Shown here: positions 7,819-14,158 of the stretch, piece after piece
How positions within the stretch are numbered: position 1 is the first letter of the stretch
How the letters are laid out: each line of letters opens with the position of its first letter
Virus record (IMG/VR): IMGVR_UViG_3300044642_000785
Span: 1-23,116 of that record
Length of the DNA: 23,116 bases
Origin: a virus
Reading direction: 5' to 3' (one strand)
The notes under the pieces: generated by a model
Databases searched by the model: none
What the model was told of the DNA's origin: nothing
What the model saw: the letters and a program-made list of their open reading frames with translations, nothing else
Translations under genes and position numbers: made by a program

Positions 7819-8268
7819 TTACCCCTCTATAGCCTCTGTTACGCTCTCCGCGAGCTTCTCCCTACGCTCTTGCGCTCCCCTTATTTGCGCCAGGAGACTA
7901 GCTCCGGCCTCTAGGTCGACTTTTACGGGTGAATCGTAGCCTAGCATCTTAGACGCTTGCGATATGGCGTCGATTCGCACCTTGGAGCGTTCATCTTCGT
8001 TGGTGGCGATACGTTGCAACACCTTTAGCATATCTGTTTTCTCCCACACGAAGGACTTAGCAAGTTGAACTTGGCGAAGTGCTTGTTGAGTTGCAATCTC
8101 TTGAATTACAGAGGGTAAGAGCATCCAACGGCGGGCACGCTCAGAGCAAGCGGCGTCACTTGCGGTAGAGCCTATTTGCCGCATAATGTCGATAGGATCA
8201 ACACCTTGCACGTAAAGCTCACAGTAAAGGCGCTGTTGAGCGGTGAGAGGAGTGTGAGGGTTGTGCAT
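7819..8268 (-). CDS. Terminase small subunit
   Basis: A 149-residue protein. The N-terminal part (LTAQQRLYCELYVQGVDPIDIM, then a segment like a helix-turn-helix with AACSERARRWM and a short loop) is the typical DNA-binding start of Terminase_2-like small subunits. The rest holds WEKTDMLKVLQRIA, then VRIDAISQASKMLGYDSP and a helical oligomerisation tail ending ESVTEAIEG. The order 'A...YxxGx', 'LxxIAxxxxE', 'KVxAI..xxKMLGY' is the family's signature. It recognises the packaging start on the phage genome and passes it to the large subunit. It lies upstream of the large subunit in the same direction, but the HNH gene has been placed between them. Confidence 0.88.
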   Translation of the reverse strand: MHNPHTPLTAQQRLYCELYVQGVDPIDIMRQIGSTASDAACSERARRWMLLPSVIQEIATQQALRQVQLAKSFVWEKTDMLKVLQRIATNEDERSKVRIDAISQASKMLGYDSPVKVDLEAGASLLAQIRGAQERREKLAESVTEAIEG

Positions 8269-8313
8269 GGGTATAAGTACGCGCGTGCGTGCGCGAGGGG
8301 CAAGGAAGTAAAT

Positions 8314-8329
8314 TGTTCCAAGTGGAACA
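8314..8329. promoter_or_regulatory. Palindromic operator-like site before the small terminase
   Basis: TGTTCCA-AG-TGGAACA is a perfect 7-base inverted repeat with a 2-base centre. It lies about 45 bases upstream of the small terminase start, in the short gap between it and the Cys-rich protein gene. A regulator binding site is plausible. No second copy was noticed in the window. Confidence 0.4.
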
Positions 8330-8435
8330 GGTGGTGTAAACTAAGACACACGTTACGCCGTGGGCGGCTTTTGGCGCTCGCGGACTCGCTCAGCCGTCAT
8401 CACGTATTTTAGCGGGTAAAGGGAATGTGTCGAGC

Positions 8436-8657
8436 TTATTCTGGGATGTAGGAGGGACAGGGAGAGGTGGGCGAGTGAGAGCGTGAGCAATAGCTGAGAA
8501 TGGCCATGGGATCGTCGCGGTGAGTCTGGCAGTGGCGTGCGCAGATGTCACGGTTTGGGCAGTCGATGGAGTGGAGGAGGGCGGAAGTGCCGTCGGGTAA
8601 GCGTGTGAGTTTGGGTAAAAGGCCGTCGCAGCGGGCAATGTCGTTTGGTAGGTTCAT
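8436..8657 (-). CDS. Small Cys-rich hypothetical protein
   Basis: A 73-residue protein starting MNLPNDIARCDGLLPK, with a compact Cys/His cluster (IDCPNRDICARHCQTH) typical of small zinc-binding phage proteins. The cluster could bind zinc through Cys and His, but no named family is recognised. It follows the winged-helix replication gene with a 12-base gap in the same direction, so the two are probably co-transcribed. Overlapping frames here are less convincing because they lack the ordered Cys spacing. Confidence 0.55.
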   Translation of the reverse strand: MNLPNDIARCDGLLPKLTRLPDGTSALLHSIDCPNRDICARHCQTHRDDPMAILSYCSRSHSPTSPCPSYIPE

Positions 8658-8669
8658 GGGGTTTTAGGT

Positions 8670-9290
8670 TTATGCTTTTGAGTCTTTTTCAATTTTACGA
8701 GCTAGGCCGATGATGTAGCTTTTAGGGTATGTTATGCGTTTACCCTTGGCTAGATCGTCTTCGGCTTGGCTATGTGCGCGAGCTAGAAAGCCAGGGCTTA
8801 TGCCTGTTTCATCTTCTAAAGCTTCTAAGCTAGGTAACGCATGTGCTTCCCTTGGGAATGCACACAATATTTCTTTCTTAACTATTTCTTTTCTTTCCGT
8901 TGTTTCCTTTATAGTCGCTGGTTTTCCGTCGGACGGGTTTACCGGCAGTCGGGAAACCTGATTGCCGGTAGGAATAAAGGGGTTTTCCGCAGGATCATCG
9001 AATGCAAGCCAACGCATCCCCGCCAGCTTGCCAAACTTTCCAGAAACCCGCTCAAGGTGTAGGTAGCCCGATTCCCTCAATTCCTGCATTGCAGAGGTGA
9101 CGGCGGTTCTTCCGTCATGGTCTGAGGCGTTCCCATGCAAATGCTCAACGCAAATCTCCCATGTATCGGGCAGGCTTAGAATGTAGGCCATAAGACCCCG
9201 CGCCTTTAGGCTTAGCGTGTTATTTTGAAGCAGCTTATTGCTTATCTTGGCATACTCGCGGCTTCTTGTGCATTTAATGATTGAGGTCAT
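8670..9290 (-). CDS. Winged-helix replication-type DNA-binding protein
   Basis: A 206-residue protein. The N-terminal half contains YAKISNKLLQNNTLSLKARGL, LPDTWEI and DGRTAVTSAMQELRESGYL. This is the pattern of the winged-helix domain in phage and plasmid replication proteins, where 'SLKAKGLLxYLLSLPDxWE' is followed by a recognition helix and a wing. The C-terminal half has a linker and a segment with YPKSYIIGLARKIEKD. The likely role is binding at an origin or control region to start replication or set transcription. It begins next to the gene-free region 9291-9812 and reads away from it, opposite to the early genes, as expected for a regulator or initiator acting there. The leader GACTTTTCC-like region has no clear Shine-Dalgarno. 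Confidence 0.7.
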   Translation of the reverse strand: MTSIIKCTRSREYAKISNKLLQNNTLSLKARGLMAYILSLPDTWEICVEHLHGNASDHDGRTAVTSAMQELRESGYLHLERVSGKFGKLAGMRWLAFDDPAENPFIPTGNQVSRLPVNPSDGKPATIKETTERKEIVKKEILCAFPREAHALPSLEALEDETGISPGFLARAHSQAEDDLAKGKRITYPKSYIIGLARKIEKDSKA

Positions 9291-9540
9291 GACTAGGAAA
9301 ATCCCTCACGCCGCCCGTGCTAGACCAAGGCTACCCTGTAGGCAGCTCACGGACGGCTGAGGAAATTGGGTCACTTGCAGTTAAAGCAGGGGTCTAGTCC
9401 GCTTTGATGTGCCTAGGAATAGCCAGCCAATCAGCGCGGGCAAGAATTTTCCTTGAATAAATTACGGCCGTAACCCTAAAAAGCGTATTTGTGGAATGGT
9501 TACACAAAGATATTTTGAGAGGAGAAACGCACTATTTTGA

Positions 9541-9584
9541 TTTAATTTTGAGAAAGTGCTTGCATTTAATTTTGGGAAAGTATT
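9541..9584. repeat. Tandem AT-rich near-repeats, iteron-like
   Basis: Two copies of a 20-base word start 24 bases apart (9541 and 9565) and differ at three positions: TTTAATTTTGAGAAAGTGCT and TTTAATTTTGGGAAAGTATT. Partial copies of ATTTTGAG precede them at 9512 and 9533. They may be initiator or regulator binding sites, or overlapping promoters. Only two good copies exist, so the iteron reading is tentative. Confidence 0.4.
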
Positions 9585-9731
9585 TAGTTGGTGAATCGAA
9601 GGGAGCGACGGCGCAAACGGAGATGTGATCCTTGAAAGTCAATTAGCAGGTTGAGGAAGAGAGAAAAGCGAGTGGCAGCGTTTCGAGACGTTTAAGACCT
9701 AAGCCGATCAACTCACCAAGCCTTTACCTTT

Positions 9732-9749
9732 CCGCCCTTAAATGGGCGG
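9732..9749. promoter_or_regulatory. CCGCCC/GGGCGG hairpin before the early operon
   Basis: CCGCCC (9732-9737) pairs with GGGCGG (9744-9749) around TTAAAT, a perfect palindrome of 18 bases counting the self-complementary loop. It is about 60 bases upstream of the first early gene, in what should be its leader. It could be an operator or a leader hairpin; a T-run is missing, so it is a poor terminator. Confidence 0.4.
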
Positions 9750-9812
9750 TTAGTTAGAGCTTCTGACGCCTTGAGCGTTGGAGGCTACATCTAACCACCA
9801 CACCACCACCAC

Positions 9813-10298
9813 ATGAACACGAATGACTTCTTTTCCGGTTGCTACGACGAGGCGGCACTAAAAACCCGCTTTCGTGACCTTTGCAAGATCCACCACCCCG
9901 ACTTAGGCGGCGACCTTAAAACGATGCAGGAGCTTAACGCAGCCTACGAGCGAGCAATGCGCGGCGAATATCGTAAGACAATGAGCGACGACGACGCAGA
10001 GGAAGCCGTTTCGATGGATTCAGAGCTAGCCGCTAAGGTTGCCGAGGTAATCGCCTTAAAAGGCATTATCCTTGAGCTTGTAGGCCGTTGGCTGTGGGCC
10101 ACAGGCGAGACTTACGCGGTCAAAGGCGAGCTAAAGGCCGCAGGGTTCTTTTGGGCGGCTAAAAAGGCCGCTTGGTACTATCGCAAGGCCGAAGACGGCG
10201 GATCAAGGCGTTCAAACCTTTCGCTGTTTGAGATAAGAGCCAAATATGGATCCAAAAACGTAGGCGGCGCAAATGCACGCCGAACTATTGCCGCTTAA
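9813..10298 (+). CDS. J-domain (DnaJ-like) phage protein
   Basis: A 161-residue protein with an N-terminal J domain (about 1-50): CYDEAALKTRFRDLCKIHHPD contains the essential HPD at 28-30, followed by GGDLKTMQELNAAYERA. The C-terminal part (about 90-130) has GRWLWATGETYAVKGELKAAG, then FFWAAKKAAWYYR. This is a segment found attached to J domains in phage and plasmid proteins; its role is unknown to me. A J domain stimulates Hsp70, so the protein may recruit host DnaK to remodel replication or other complexes. It opens the early operon. The leader is the repetitive ACCACACCACCACCAC before ATG, without Shine-Dalgarno. A terminator-like hairpin follows. Confidence 0.88.
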   Translation: MNTNDFFSGCYDEAALKTRFRDLCKIHHPDLGGDLKTMQELNAAYERAMRGEYRKTMSDDDAEEAVSMDSELAAKVAEVIALKGIILELVGRWLWATGETYAVKGELKAAGFFWAAKKAAWYYRKAEDGGSRRSNLSLFEIRAKYGSKNVGGANARRTIAA

Positions 10299-10332
10299 CC
10301 ATTAGAAAAGCAAACAAATCAGAGCTTATTAA

Positions 10333-10360
10333 CCCGCTACCCTAACACGGAGCGGGTTTT
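10333..10360 (+). terminator. Hairpin terminator after the J-domain gene
   Basis: CCCGCT (10333-10338) pairs with AGCGGG (10351-10356) around a 12-base loop, followed by TTTTCTGGG. It may reduce read-through into the rest of the early genes. A close relative of this hairpin lies at 12503-12527, with the same CCGCT/AGCGG core. Confidence 0.55.
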
Positions 10361-10379
10361 CTGGGCGAAACATCACCAA

Positions 10380-10562
10380 ATGAACACCACCATAAGGGAC
10401 AGAATCGATCGATTAATTAATGCCGAAGCTGATATGATTGATGCGCTTAATGAATCGCTAGGATACATTCAAATGAGGGGAGCAAGACTAGATTTGTCGG
10501 AAAAAGCATTAGATGAACTTTGCGCCAAGGTCCGAAAAGCCATCGAAAAAGCCACCAAATGA
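10380..10562 (+). CDS. Small helical hypothetical protein
   Basis: A 60-residue protein (MNTTIRDRIDRLINAEADMI to KVRKAIEKATK), charged and probably all helical, possibly a short coiled coil. No family is recognised. Its stop overlaps the start of the next gene (ATGA at 10559-10562), which supports it as a real coupled gene. The leader CATCACCAA-ATG has no Shine-Dalgarno. Confidence 0.6.
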   Translation: MNTTIRDRIDRLINAEADMIDALNESLGYIQMRGARLDLSEKALDELCAKVRKAIEKATK

Positions 10563-10774
10563 AAACTCCAAAAATAGGCGACCGCATCCGTTTTAATAAC
10601 GGAGTTTCAACCAATTACATCAACAAGAAGGGCACCGTTTACGCCATCCGTTACAGCGTTATTTGTGGCGAGGTTTTCGAGGTGAAACTTGATGACCCAA
10701 CGCCGGCCGCCGTAGGTTGGCCCGTACTTTTAACGCTAGGAGCCGCAGCACATTGCATAAACGTAATCGGTTAA
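10559..10774 (+). CDS. Small SH3-like hypothetical protein
   Basis: A 71-residue protein, MKTPKIGDRIRFNNGVSTNY followed by INKKGTVYAIRYSV and VFEVKLDDPTPAAVG. The beginning 'GDRIRFNNG...KGTVxxIRYS...FEVKLDDP' looks like a small beta-barrel of the KOW/SH3 kind, often used to bind nucleic acid or protein. That is inference from the pattern. The start overlaps the previous stop by four bases. An in-frame ATG at 10520 lies inside the previous gene and is not used here. Confidence 0.6.
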   Translation: MKTPKIGDRIRFNNGVSTNYINKKGTVYAIRYSVICGEVFEVKLDDPTPAAVGWPVLLTLGAAAHCINVIG

Positions 10775-10816
10775 CCGTTTACTTTCCCACAAATAACCCA
10801 GACAACACCCGACGCC

Positions 10817-11053
10817 ATGAGCCAAACACTACCACCACGACACAGAGATGACACCCGCACTGATCAAGAAATCCTTAAAAATTACAACGCTTGGCTTGAA
10901 GCTTGCGAAGGAGAACGGCCCAAAATGCCAGATGAATCTCCAGCCGACAGCCTAGCGCAGACTTTCCGCAAAGTTTACGGCCAAGACTCCGACCAATATT
11001 TGGAACTGCCTTTGTCCCGCTCGCAACGCCAGCGCCTAGGACTCGACGAATAA
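10817..11053 (+). CDS. Hypothetical early protein
   Basis: A 78-residue hydrophilic protein (MSQTLPPRHRDDTRTDQEIL to LSRSQRQRLGLDE). The C-terminal part is helical and basic, and the N-terminal part looks disordered. I recognise no family. Its leader is the A/C-rich GACAACACCCGACGCC before ATG. It sits in the line of early plus-strand genes with small spacings, so expression with them is likely. Confidence 0.55.
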   Translation: MSQTLPPRHRDDTRTDQEILKNYNAWLEACEGERPKMPDESPADSLAQTFRKVYGQDSDQYLELPLSRSQRQRLGLDE

Positions 11054-11065
11054 AAAACCTAAAAT

Positions 11066-11299
11066 ATGACACCGGAAGAACTCAAAATACTTCAAAATAC
11101 CACGAAAAATGGAATGCAGCGAATGGGACGCCCTCGAATGTCGCCAGACGGCAGCACTAGGGAAACTTTTACCGCGTGCCTTTCCGCCGCAAACCTTAAC
11201 TGGGTTACATCCCAAATCGAAAAGACCGGCGACACCACCAAAGGCGCTAAAGGCCGTTGGTTGGATAACCTCTTAAACGACATTCGCACTAGAGGATAA
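11066..11299 (+). CDS. Hypothetical early protein
   Basis: A 77-residue basic protein (MTPEELKILQNTTKNGMQRM to NLLNDIRTRG). The middle has GRPRMSPDGSTRETFTACLS, then ANLNWVTSQIEKTGDTTKGA, with GRWLDNLLNDI at the end. The pattern, a Gly/Arg/Pro 'GRPR' segment and a helical end, suggests nucleic-acid contact, perhaps a ribbon-helix-helix-like protein, but this is not certain. It lies between other small early genes with 12-base and 4-base gaps. Confidence 0.55.
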   Translation: MTPEELKILQNTTKNGMQRMGRPRMSPDGSTRETFTACLSAANLNWVTSQIEKTGDTTKGAKGRWLDNLLNDIRTRG

Positions 11300-11303
11300 A
11301 AAC

Positions 11304-11426
11304 ATGAAACCAAAGCAACCAACCATTTACGACGCACTTAAGGAAAAACTAGGCCGTGAGCCGACGCATACCGAGATTTGCAATGATGTTTTAAGGATTC
11401 TCCAATCAGCCAAAAAACAAAAATGA
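11304..11426 (+). CDS. Very small helical hypothetical protein
   Basis: A 40-residue frame, MKPKQPTIYDALKEKLGREP then THTEICNDVLRILQSAKKQK. It fits exactly between the previous gene (4-base gap) and the ERF gene, with the ATGA overlap at 11423-11426. The 'LKEKLGREPTHTEICNDV' pattern resembles a short helix-turn-helix. The tight packing is the main reason to accept it. Confidence 0.55.
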   Translation: MKPKQPTIYDALKEKLGREPTHTEICNDVLRILQSAKKQK

Positions 11427-12139
11427 ACGACCAAAAAGACCCAAATCAGCACGTTTACGCAACCCCGCCCAAAGTTTACGCTGCAATTAACGCAGTCCAA
11501 GCCGACCTTGCAAAAGCAGGAATCACCAAAGACCGCACCAACAGCCAGGGCAGCGGCTACAAATTCCGAGGCATTGATGACGTTTACAACGCACTCGCCA
11601 ACCTATTAGCAGCGCATAAACTTTGTATTCTGCCACGAGTAACCGACCGAAACCAAGAAGAACGACAGACCAAAGCAGGCGGAAACCTGTTTTACACGAC
11701 GATCCGCATGGAGTTTGACCTAGTTTCAGCCGTTGACGGTAGCAAACACACGTTGGCAACCTATGGCGAAGCAATGGACAGCAGCGACAAAAGCACCAAT
11801 AAAGCAATGTCCGCCGCATACAAGTACGCTTGTTTGCAGGCTTTCTGTATCCCCACGGAGGGCGACAACGACGCAGACGGGTCAACACCCGAACCAGTAG
11901 CCAAAACCGCGCCAAAAGCCAAGGAAACCGCACCACTAGGGCAGACTGTTGAAGCACTAGCGACAAACGAACAAATCAAACTCCTACAAGGTTTCTACGC
12001 CGACGCCGAACTTTGCGAAAAAATCGACACCGCTATGGCTTATTACAAGCTAACGGCTGACGACTTCACCAAACTAAACCAAAAACAAGCCCACGCAATT
12101 TTAACCAAAGCAGCAGCAGCCAAACAGCCAAAACCATGA
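11423..12139 (+). CDS. erf: ERF-family single-strand annealing protein
   Basis: A 238-residue recombinase of the ERF family, which anneals complementary single strands during phage recombination and end repair. The N-terminal core has YAAINAVQADLAKAGITKD, then YKFRGIDDVYNALANLLAAH (about 46-65), then the conserved beta-strand part and DSSDKSTNKAMSAAYKYACL and QAFCIPTEG (about 125-150). This is the usual ERF motif order. The C-terminal third (from about 160) is a Pro/Ala/Lys-rich linker and a helical tail. The start overlaps the stop of the 40-residue gene, and the stop overlaps the start of the SSB-like gene (ATGA), so recombinase and binding protein are likely made together. Confidence 0.9.
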   Translation: MNDQKDPNQHVYATPPKVYAAINAVQADLAKAGITKDRTNSQGSGYKFRGIDDVYNALANLLAAHKLCILPRVTDRNQEERQTKAGGNLFYTTIRMEFDLVSAVDGSKHTLATYGEAMDSSDKSTNKAMSAAYKYACLQAFCIPTEGDNDADGSTPEPVAKTAPKAKETAPLGQTVEALATNEQIKLLQGFYADAELCEKIDTAMAYYKLTADDFTKLNQKQAHAILTKAAAAKQPKP

Positions 12140-12492
12140 GCAACATAATTAAAGGGAAAATCAGCCTAGGTAAGATCACAGGCGCAAAAATCTTAAAAAA
12201 AGATGGCCGCACATTCGTTGAAATAACTGACAGCAAGTTGTTTGAGGGTAAAAATGGAGACATTTATCTCGATTTTGCTCTCATACCAGCAAAGAAAAGC
12301 AATTACGGCGAAACCCATTTTATCTCGCACGACATCAGCAAAGACCAGCGAGACGCAGGAAAAAAAGGAAACATCTTGGGGAATGCCACCGAAAGCGGCC
12401 CTAAGCAAGAAAGCGCACCAGCTCAGAGCAAGCCACGCCCAAAGCCGACGCCACCACCACAAGAAGACATCGACGAGGATTTGCCGTTCTAG
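12136..12492 (+). CDS. SSB-like protein with acidic C-terminal tip
   Basis: A 118-residue protein. Residues 1-70 (MSNIIKGKISLGKITGAKIL, then FVEITDSKLFEGKNGDIYLD and FALIPAK) are strand-rich and could form a small OB-like fold. After it come a Pro/Lys/Gln-rich linker and the terminus DIDEDLPF, which matches the acidic-tip consensus of bacterial single-strand binding proteins (DDxIPF-like). Such tips recruit repair and replication partners. It lies immediately behind ERF with a 4-base overlap, the usual pair in phage recombination modules. The OB fold itself is inferred. Confidence 0.75.
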   Translation: MSNIIKGKISLGKITGAKILKKDGRTFVEITDSKLFEGKNGDIYLDFALIPAKKSNYGETHFISHDISKDQRDAGKKGNILGNATESGPKQESAPAQSKPRPKPTPPPQEDIDEDLPF

Positions 12493-12502
12493 GCCTACAC
12501 TG

Positions 12503-12532
12503 CCCCGCTTCCCTTACCGGAGCGGGGTTTTC
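12503..12532 (+). terminator. Hairpin terminator after the SSB-like gene
   Basis: CCCCGCT (12503-12509) pairs with AGCGGGG (12521-12527) around an 11-base loop, followed by TTTTCC. It lies just past the SSB-like stop and before an independently led gene. It resembles the hairpin at 10333-10356 and probably reduces read-through to the downstream genes. Confidence 0.6.
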
Positions 12533-12554
12533 CGGTGTAACCTAACAACACCAC

Positions 12555-12887
12555 ATGACTGAACTTAAGCCAATCGACGTAACTTCGCCAGGAATTTACC
12601 TTACAAATGATGGGAGCCCTCACCGACTGACCATCGAGCAGGTCGAAGCACTTGCACGTCAGTTAATCCCCGTGCCAATCGGTGCGTTAATCATCACTCA
12701 GCAGCTGCAAACCAGCTTCGACATTAACCGCGTAAATATCACACGTTGGTCAATCTCGCACTTTGCCCCCAATAATTGCAATGATTGCACAGACTCACAC
12801 GGCAGCACACCACTAGCAGCCCTCTTAAAACTAATCCAAAAACTTACAGACCCTGCCTCATGCGTTATTTCAATTCCCTCCGCCTAA
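12555..12887 (+). CDS. Hypothetical early protein
   Basis: A 110-residue protein: MTELKPIDVTSPGIYLTNDG, then PHRLTIEQVEALARQLIPVP, then GALIITQQLQTSFDINRV and a Thr/Cys-rich end. It begins after a hairpin terminator with the leader CTAACAACACCAC before ATG and no Shine-Dalgarno. No family is recognised; a mixed alpha/beta small domain is likely. Its final part overlaps the start of a possible small gene in another frame. Confidence 0.6.
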   Translation: MTELKPIDVTSPGIYLTNDGSPHRLTIEQVEALARQLIPVPIGALIITQQLQTSFDINRVNITRWSISHFAPNNCNDCTDSHGSTPLAALLKLIQKLTDPASCVISIPSA

Positions 12888-13024
12888 GCTATCACGCCAC
12901 AACCTGCGCTTTTTGGCGTAGCATCTACCACTTCGCCTTTGACCAGTGCATCAAAAGCGAGCGCCGCCACTGCCGCATTCTTTACGCTGAAATCCGTATA
13001 AAGCCCTCCCAGCTTTCCAGTTAA
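12860..13024 (+). CDS. Possible small basic protein
   Basis: A 54-residue frame, MRYFNSLRLSYHATTCAFWR and then SIYHFAFDQCIKSERRHCRI, ending LSS. It fills the gap between the previous gene (28-base overlap) and the exonuclease. Three Cys and many aromatic residues are seen, but no family. I include it because this gap is otherwise empty; it could also be a chance frame. Confidence 0.35.
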   Translation: MRYFNSLRLSYHATTCAFWRSIYHFAFDQCIKSERRHCRILYAEIRIKPSQLSS

Positions 13025-13038
13025 ACCACACCACCACC

Positions 13039-13674
13039 ATGCAAACCATCATCGACATCGAGACAGCAGGCCTACCCATCGAGCAAATCGACCACCTCGC
13101 GCCCACGTTCACCGCCCCCGCAAACTACAAAGACGCCGACAAAATCGCCGCCAACATTGCAGAACAGCGCATGGAGTGGTTTAAGCGTGCCGCACTTAGC
13201 CCCATGACAGGTAAAATCGTTGCTATTGGTTACAAAGTGCCAAAACAAAGCCCCGTTTTACACGTTGCGGACGAAACCGAGCTCTTAACTGAATTCTGGC
13301 GTAACTTACAAGAACCCAATGCAGACGTTAATCAGTTTATAGGCCACAACATTCTAGGCTTTGACATCCCGTTCATCATTCGCCGGAGCTGGGCAAATAA
13401 AATCCGCGTTCCCGCCACCGTGCAAAATGGTCGCTACCTAAACGAACGACGCTTTATTGACACCATGACCGCTTTTCAGTGTGGAAACCGCACAGAAAAG
13501 TTTCACTCACTCGACACGGTAGCAAAGTTCATGGGGTTTGCAGGTAAAACCGAGGCAATCGGCGCACAGTTTGCCGAAATCCTAGCGACCGACCCCAAAC
13601 GCGCCCTTGCCTACCTTGCGGCAGACTTGCAGGCCGTCGAAGATATTGCTAAACGCATGGGTCTTTTGACCTAA
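13039..13674 (+). CDS. DEDDy 3'-5' exonuclease, PolB-like
   Basis: A 211-residue exonuclease of the DnaQ-like superfamily. Exo I is IIDIETA (D6 and E8), Exo II is GHNILGFDIPFI (D109) and Exo III is AYLAAD (Y192 and D196, the Y-x3-D of the DEDDy type). All catalytic residues of the fold are present. The middle part contains NERRFIDTMTAF, as in PolB-like predicted exonucleases. It should digest single-stranded or mispaired 3' ends and could serve recombination together with ERF and the SSB-like protein. The leader is AAACCACACCACCACC before ATG, a clear example of the A/C-rich start region used here. No polymerase domain is attached. Confidence 0.9.
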   Translation: MQTIIDIETAGLPIEQIDHLAPTFTAPANYKDADKIAANIAEQRMEWFKRAALSPMTGKIVAIGYKVPKQSPVLHVADETELLTEFWRNLQEPNADVNQFIGHNILGFDIPFIIRRSWANKIRVPATVQNGRYLNERRFIDTMTAFQCGNRTEKFHSLDTVAKFMGFAGKTEAIGAQFAEILATDPKRALAYLAADLQAVEDIAKRMGLLT

Positions 13675-13690
13675 GCACACCACACCCGAC

Positions 13691-13714
13691 GCCGTGACGG
13701 GTTCAACTCACGGC
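13691..13714. promoter_or_regulatory. Hairpin in the leader of the 13727 gene
   Basis: GCCGTGA (13691-13697) pairs with TCACGGC (13708-13714) around CGGGTTCAAC. It lies between the exonuclease stop and the ATG at 13727. It has no T-run, so it may be a leader structure or operator rather than a terminator. Confidence 0.35.
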
Positions 13715-13726
13715 ACACCACACCAC

Positions 13727-14158
13727 ATGGATTTATTTAGCATTCCCGCCACAGGCGCAGGCGCTTACCTAGCCGACAAGCTACTAGCGCAGCAAAAAGA
13801 TGGTCGCAGCTTCACCCGTGACAACCTAGCGCAGTTTATCGAGGACGCACTAGCACAGTTTAACGGAACACCCTACACGACCACCCCAAAGCCTGCCGCA
13901 AATGGCCCTAGCAAGCCAAAGTCAGACCCTAAGAGCATTCCGCCTGCCCCGGAAGACGTAACCGCTTATTTCGAGTTTATCGGCTACCCGGTAAAAGGCG
14001 AAGAATTTTGCGACAGCTACGAAACAAAAGGATGGAAAGTTGGTCGCGTTCCAATGAAGAACTGGCAAGCCGCTTGTCGTAACTGGAAGAACAACGGATG
14101 GGGAAAGCTTACCCGCCGCCCTAGCGCAGCACCCACAACCAACTACACCACGTTCTAA
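13727..14158 (+). CDS. Replication-organiser-like protein
   Basis: A 143-residue protein, MDLFSIPATGAGAYLADKLL, then a Pro/Lys linker around residues 55-80 and a C-terminal domain with DVTAYFEFIGYPVKGEEFCD, SYETKGWKVGRVPMKNWQAA and CRNWKNNGWGK. The last part, 'FxDxYExxGWKVGxxxMKxWxAAxRxWxxN', is a small domain at the C-terminus of phage replication proteins that works with a helicase loader. The next gene is a DnaC-like loader, which supports the role. The ATG at 13727 follows GGCACACCACACCAC; an earlier start at 13694 lies in a hairpin and is not favoured. The N-terminal DNA-binding part is not clear. Confidence 0.7.
   Translation: MDLFSIPATGAGAYLADKLLAQQKDGRSFTRDNLAQFIEDALAQFNGTPYTTTPKPAANGPSKPKSDPKSIPPAPEDVTAYFEFIGYPVKGEEFCDSYETKGWKVGRVPMKNWQAACRNWKNNGWGKLTRRPSAAPTTNYTTF

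Larger units (their letters stand above)
9291..9812. promoter_or_regulatory. Divergent control region, candidate origin
   Basis: No gene is seen in these 522 bases, which lie between the divergent replication protein and early operon. They hold a perfect palindrome TTACGGCCGTAA (9462-9473), an inverted repeat TTTGTG/CACAAA (9488-9493 and 9503-9508), and ATTTTGRG-like words at 9512, 9533, 9545 and 9569. Two 20-base near-repeats TTTAATTTTGRGAAAGTRYT (9541-9560 and 9565-9584) lie in the AT-rich part. The inverted pair CTAGACC (9320-9326) and GGTCTAG (9391-9397) could fold the leader of the minus-strand gene. Promoters for both directions and an origin are expected here; which element does what is not shown. 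Confidence 0.5.

Noticed and set aside
9291-9812. Classical DnaA boxes (TTATNCACA) in the control region
   Set aside because: No clear match was seen by eye on either strand.
11523-11966. Minus-strand frame of 147 residues across the ERF gene
   Set aside because: Its composition (Cys, Arg, Leu-rich) is typical of an antisense shadow, and the ERF protein on the other strand has clear motifs.
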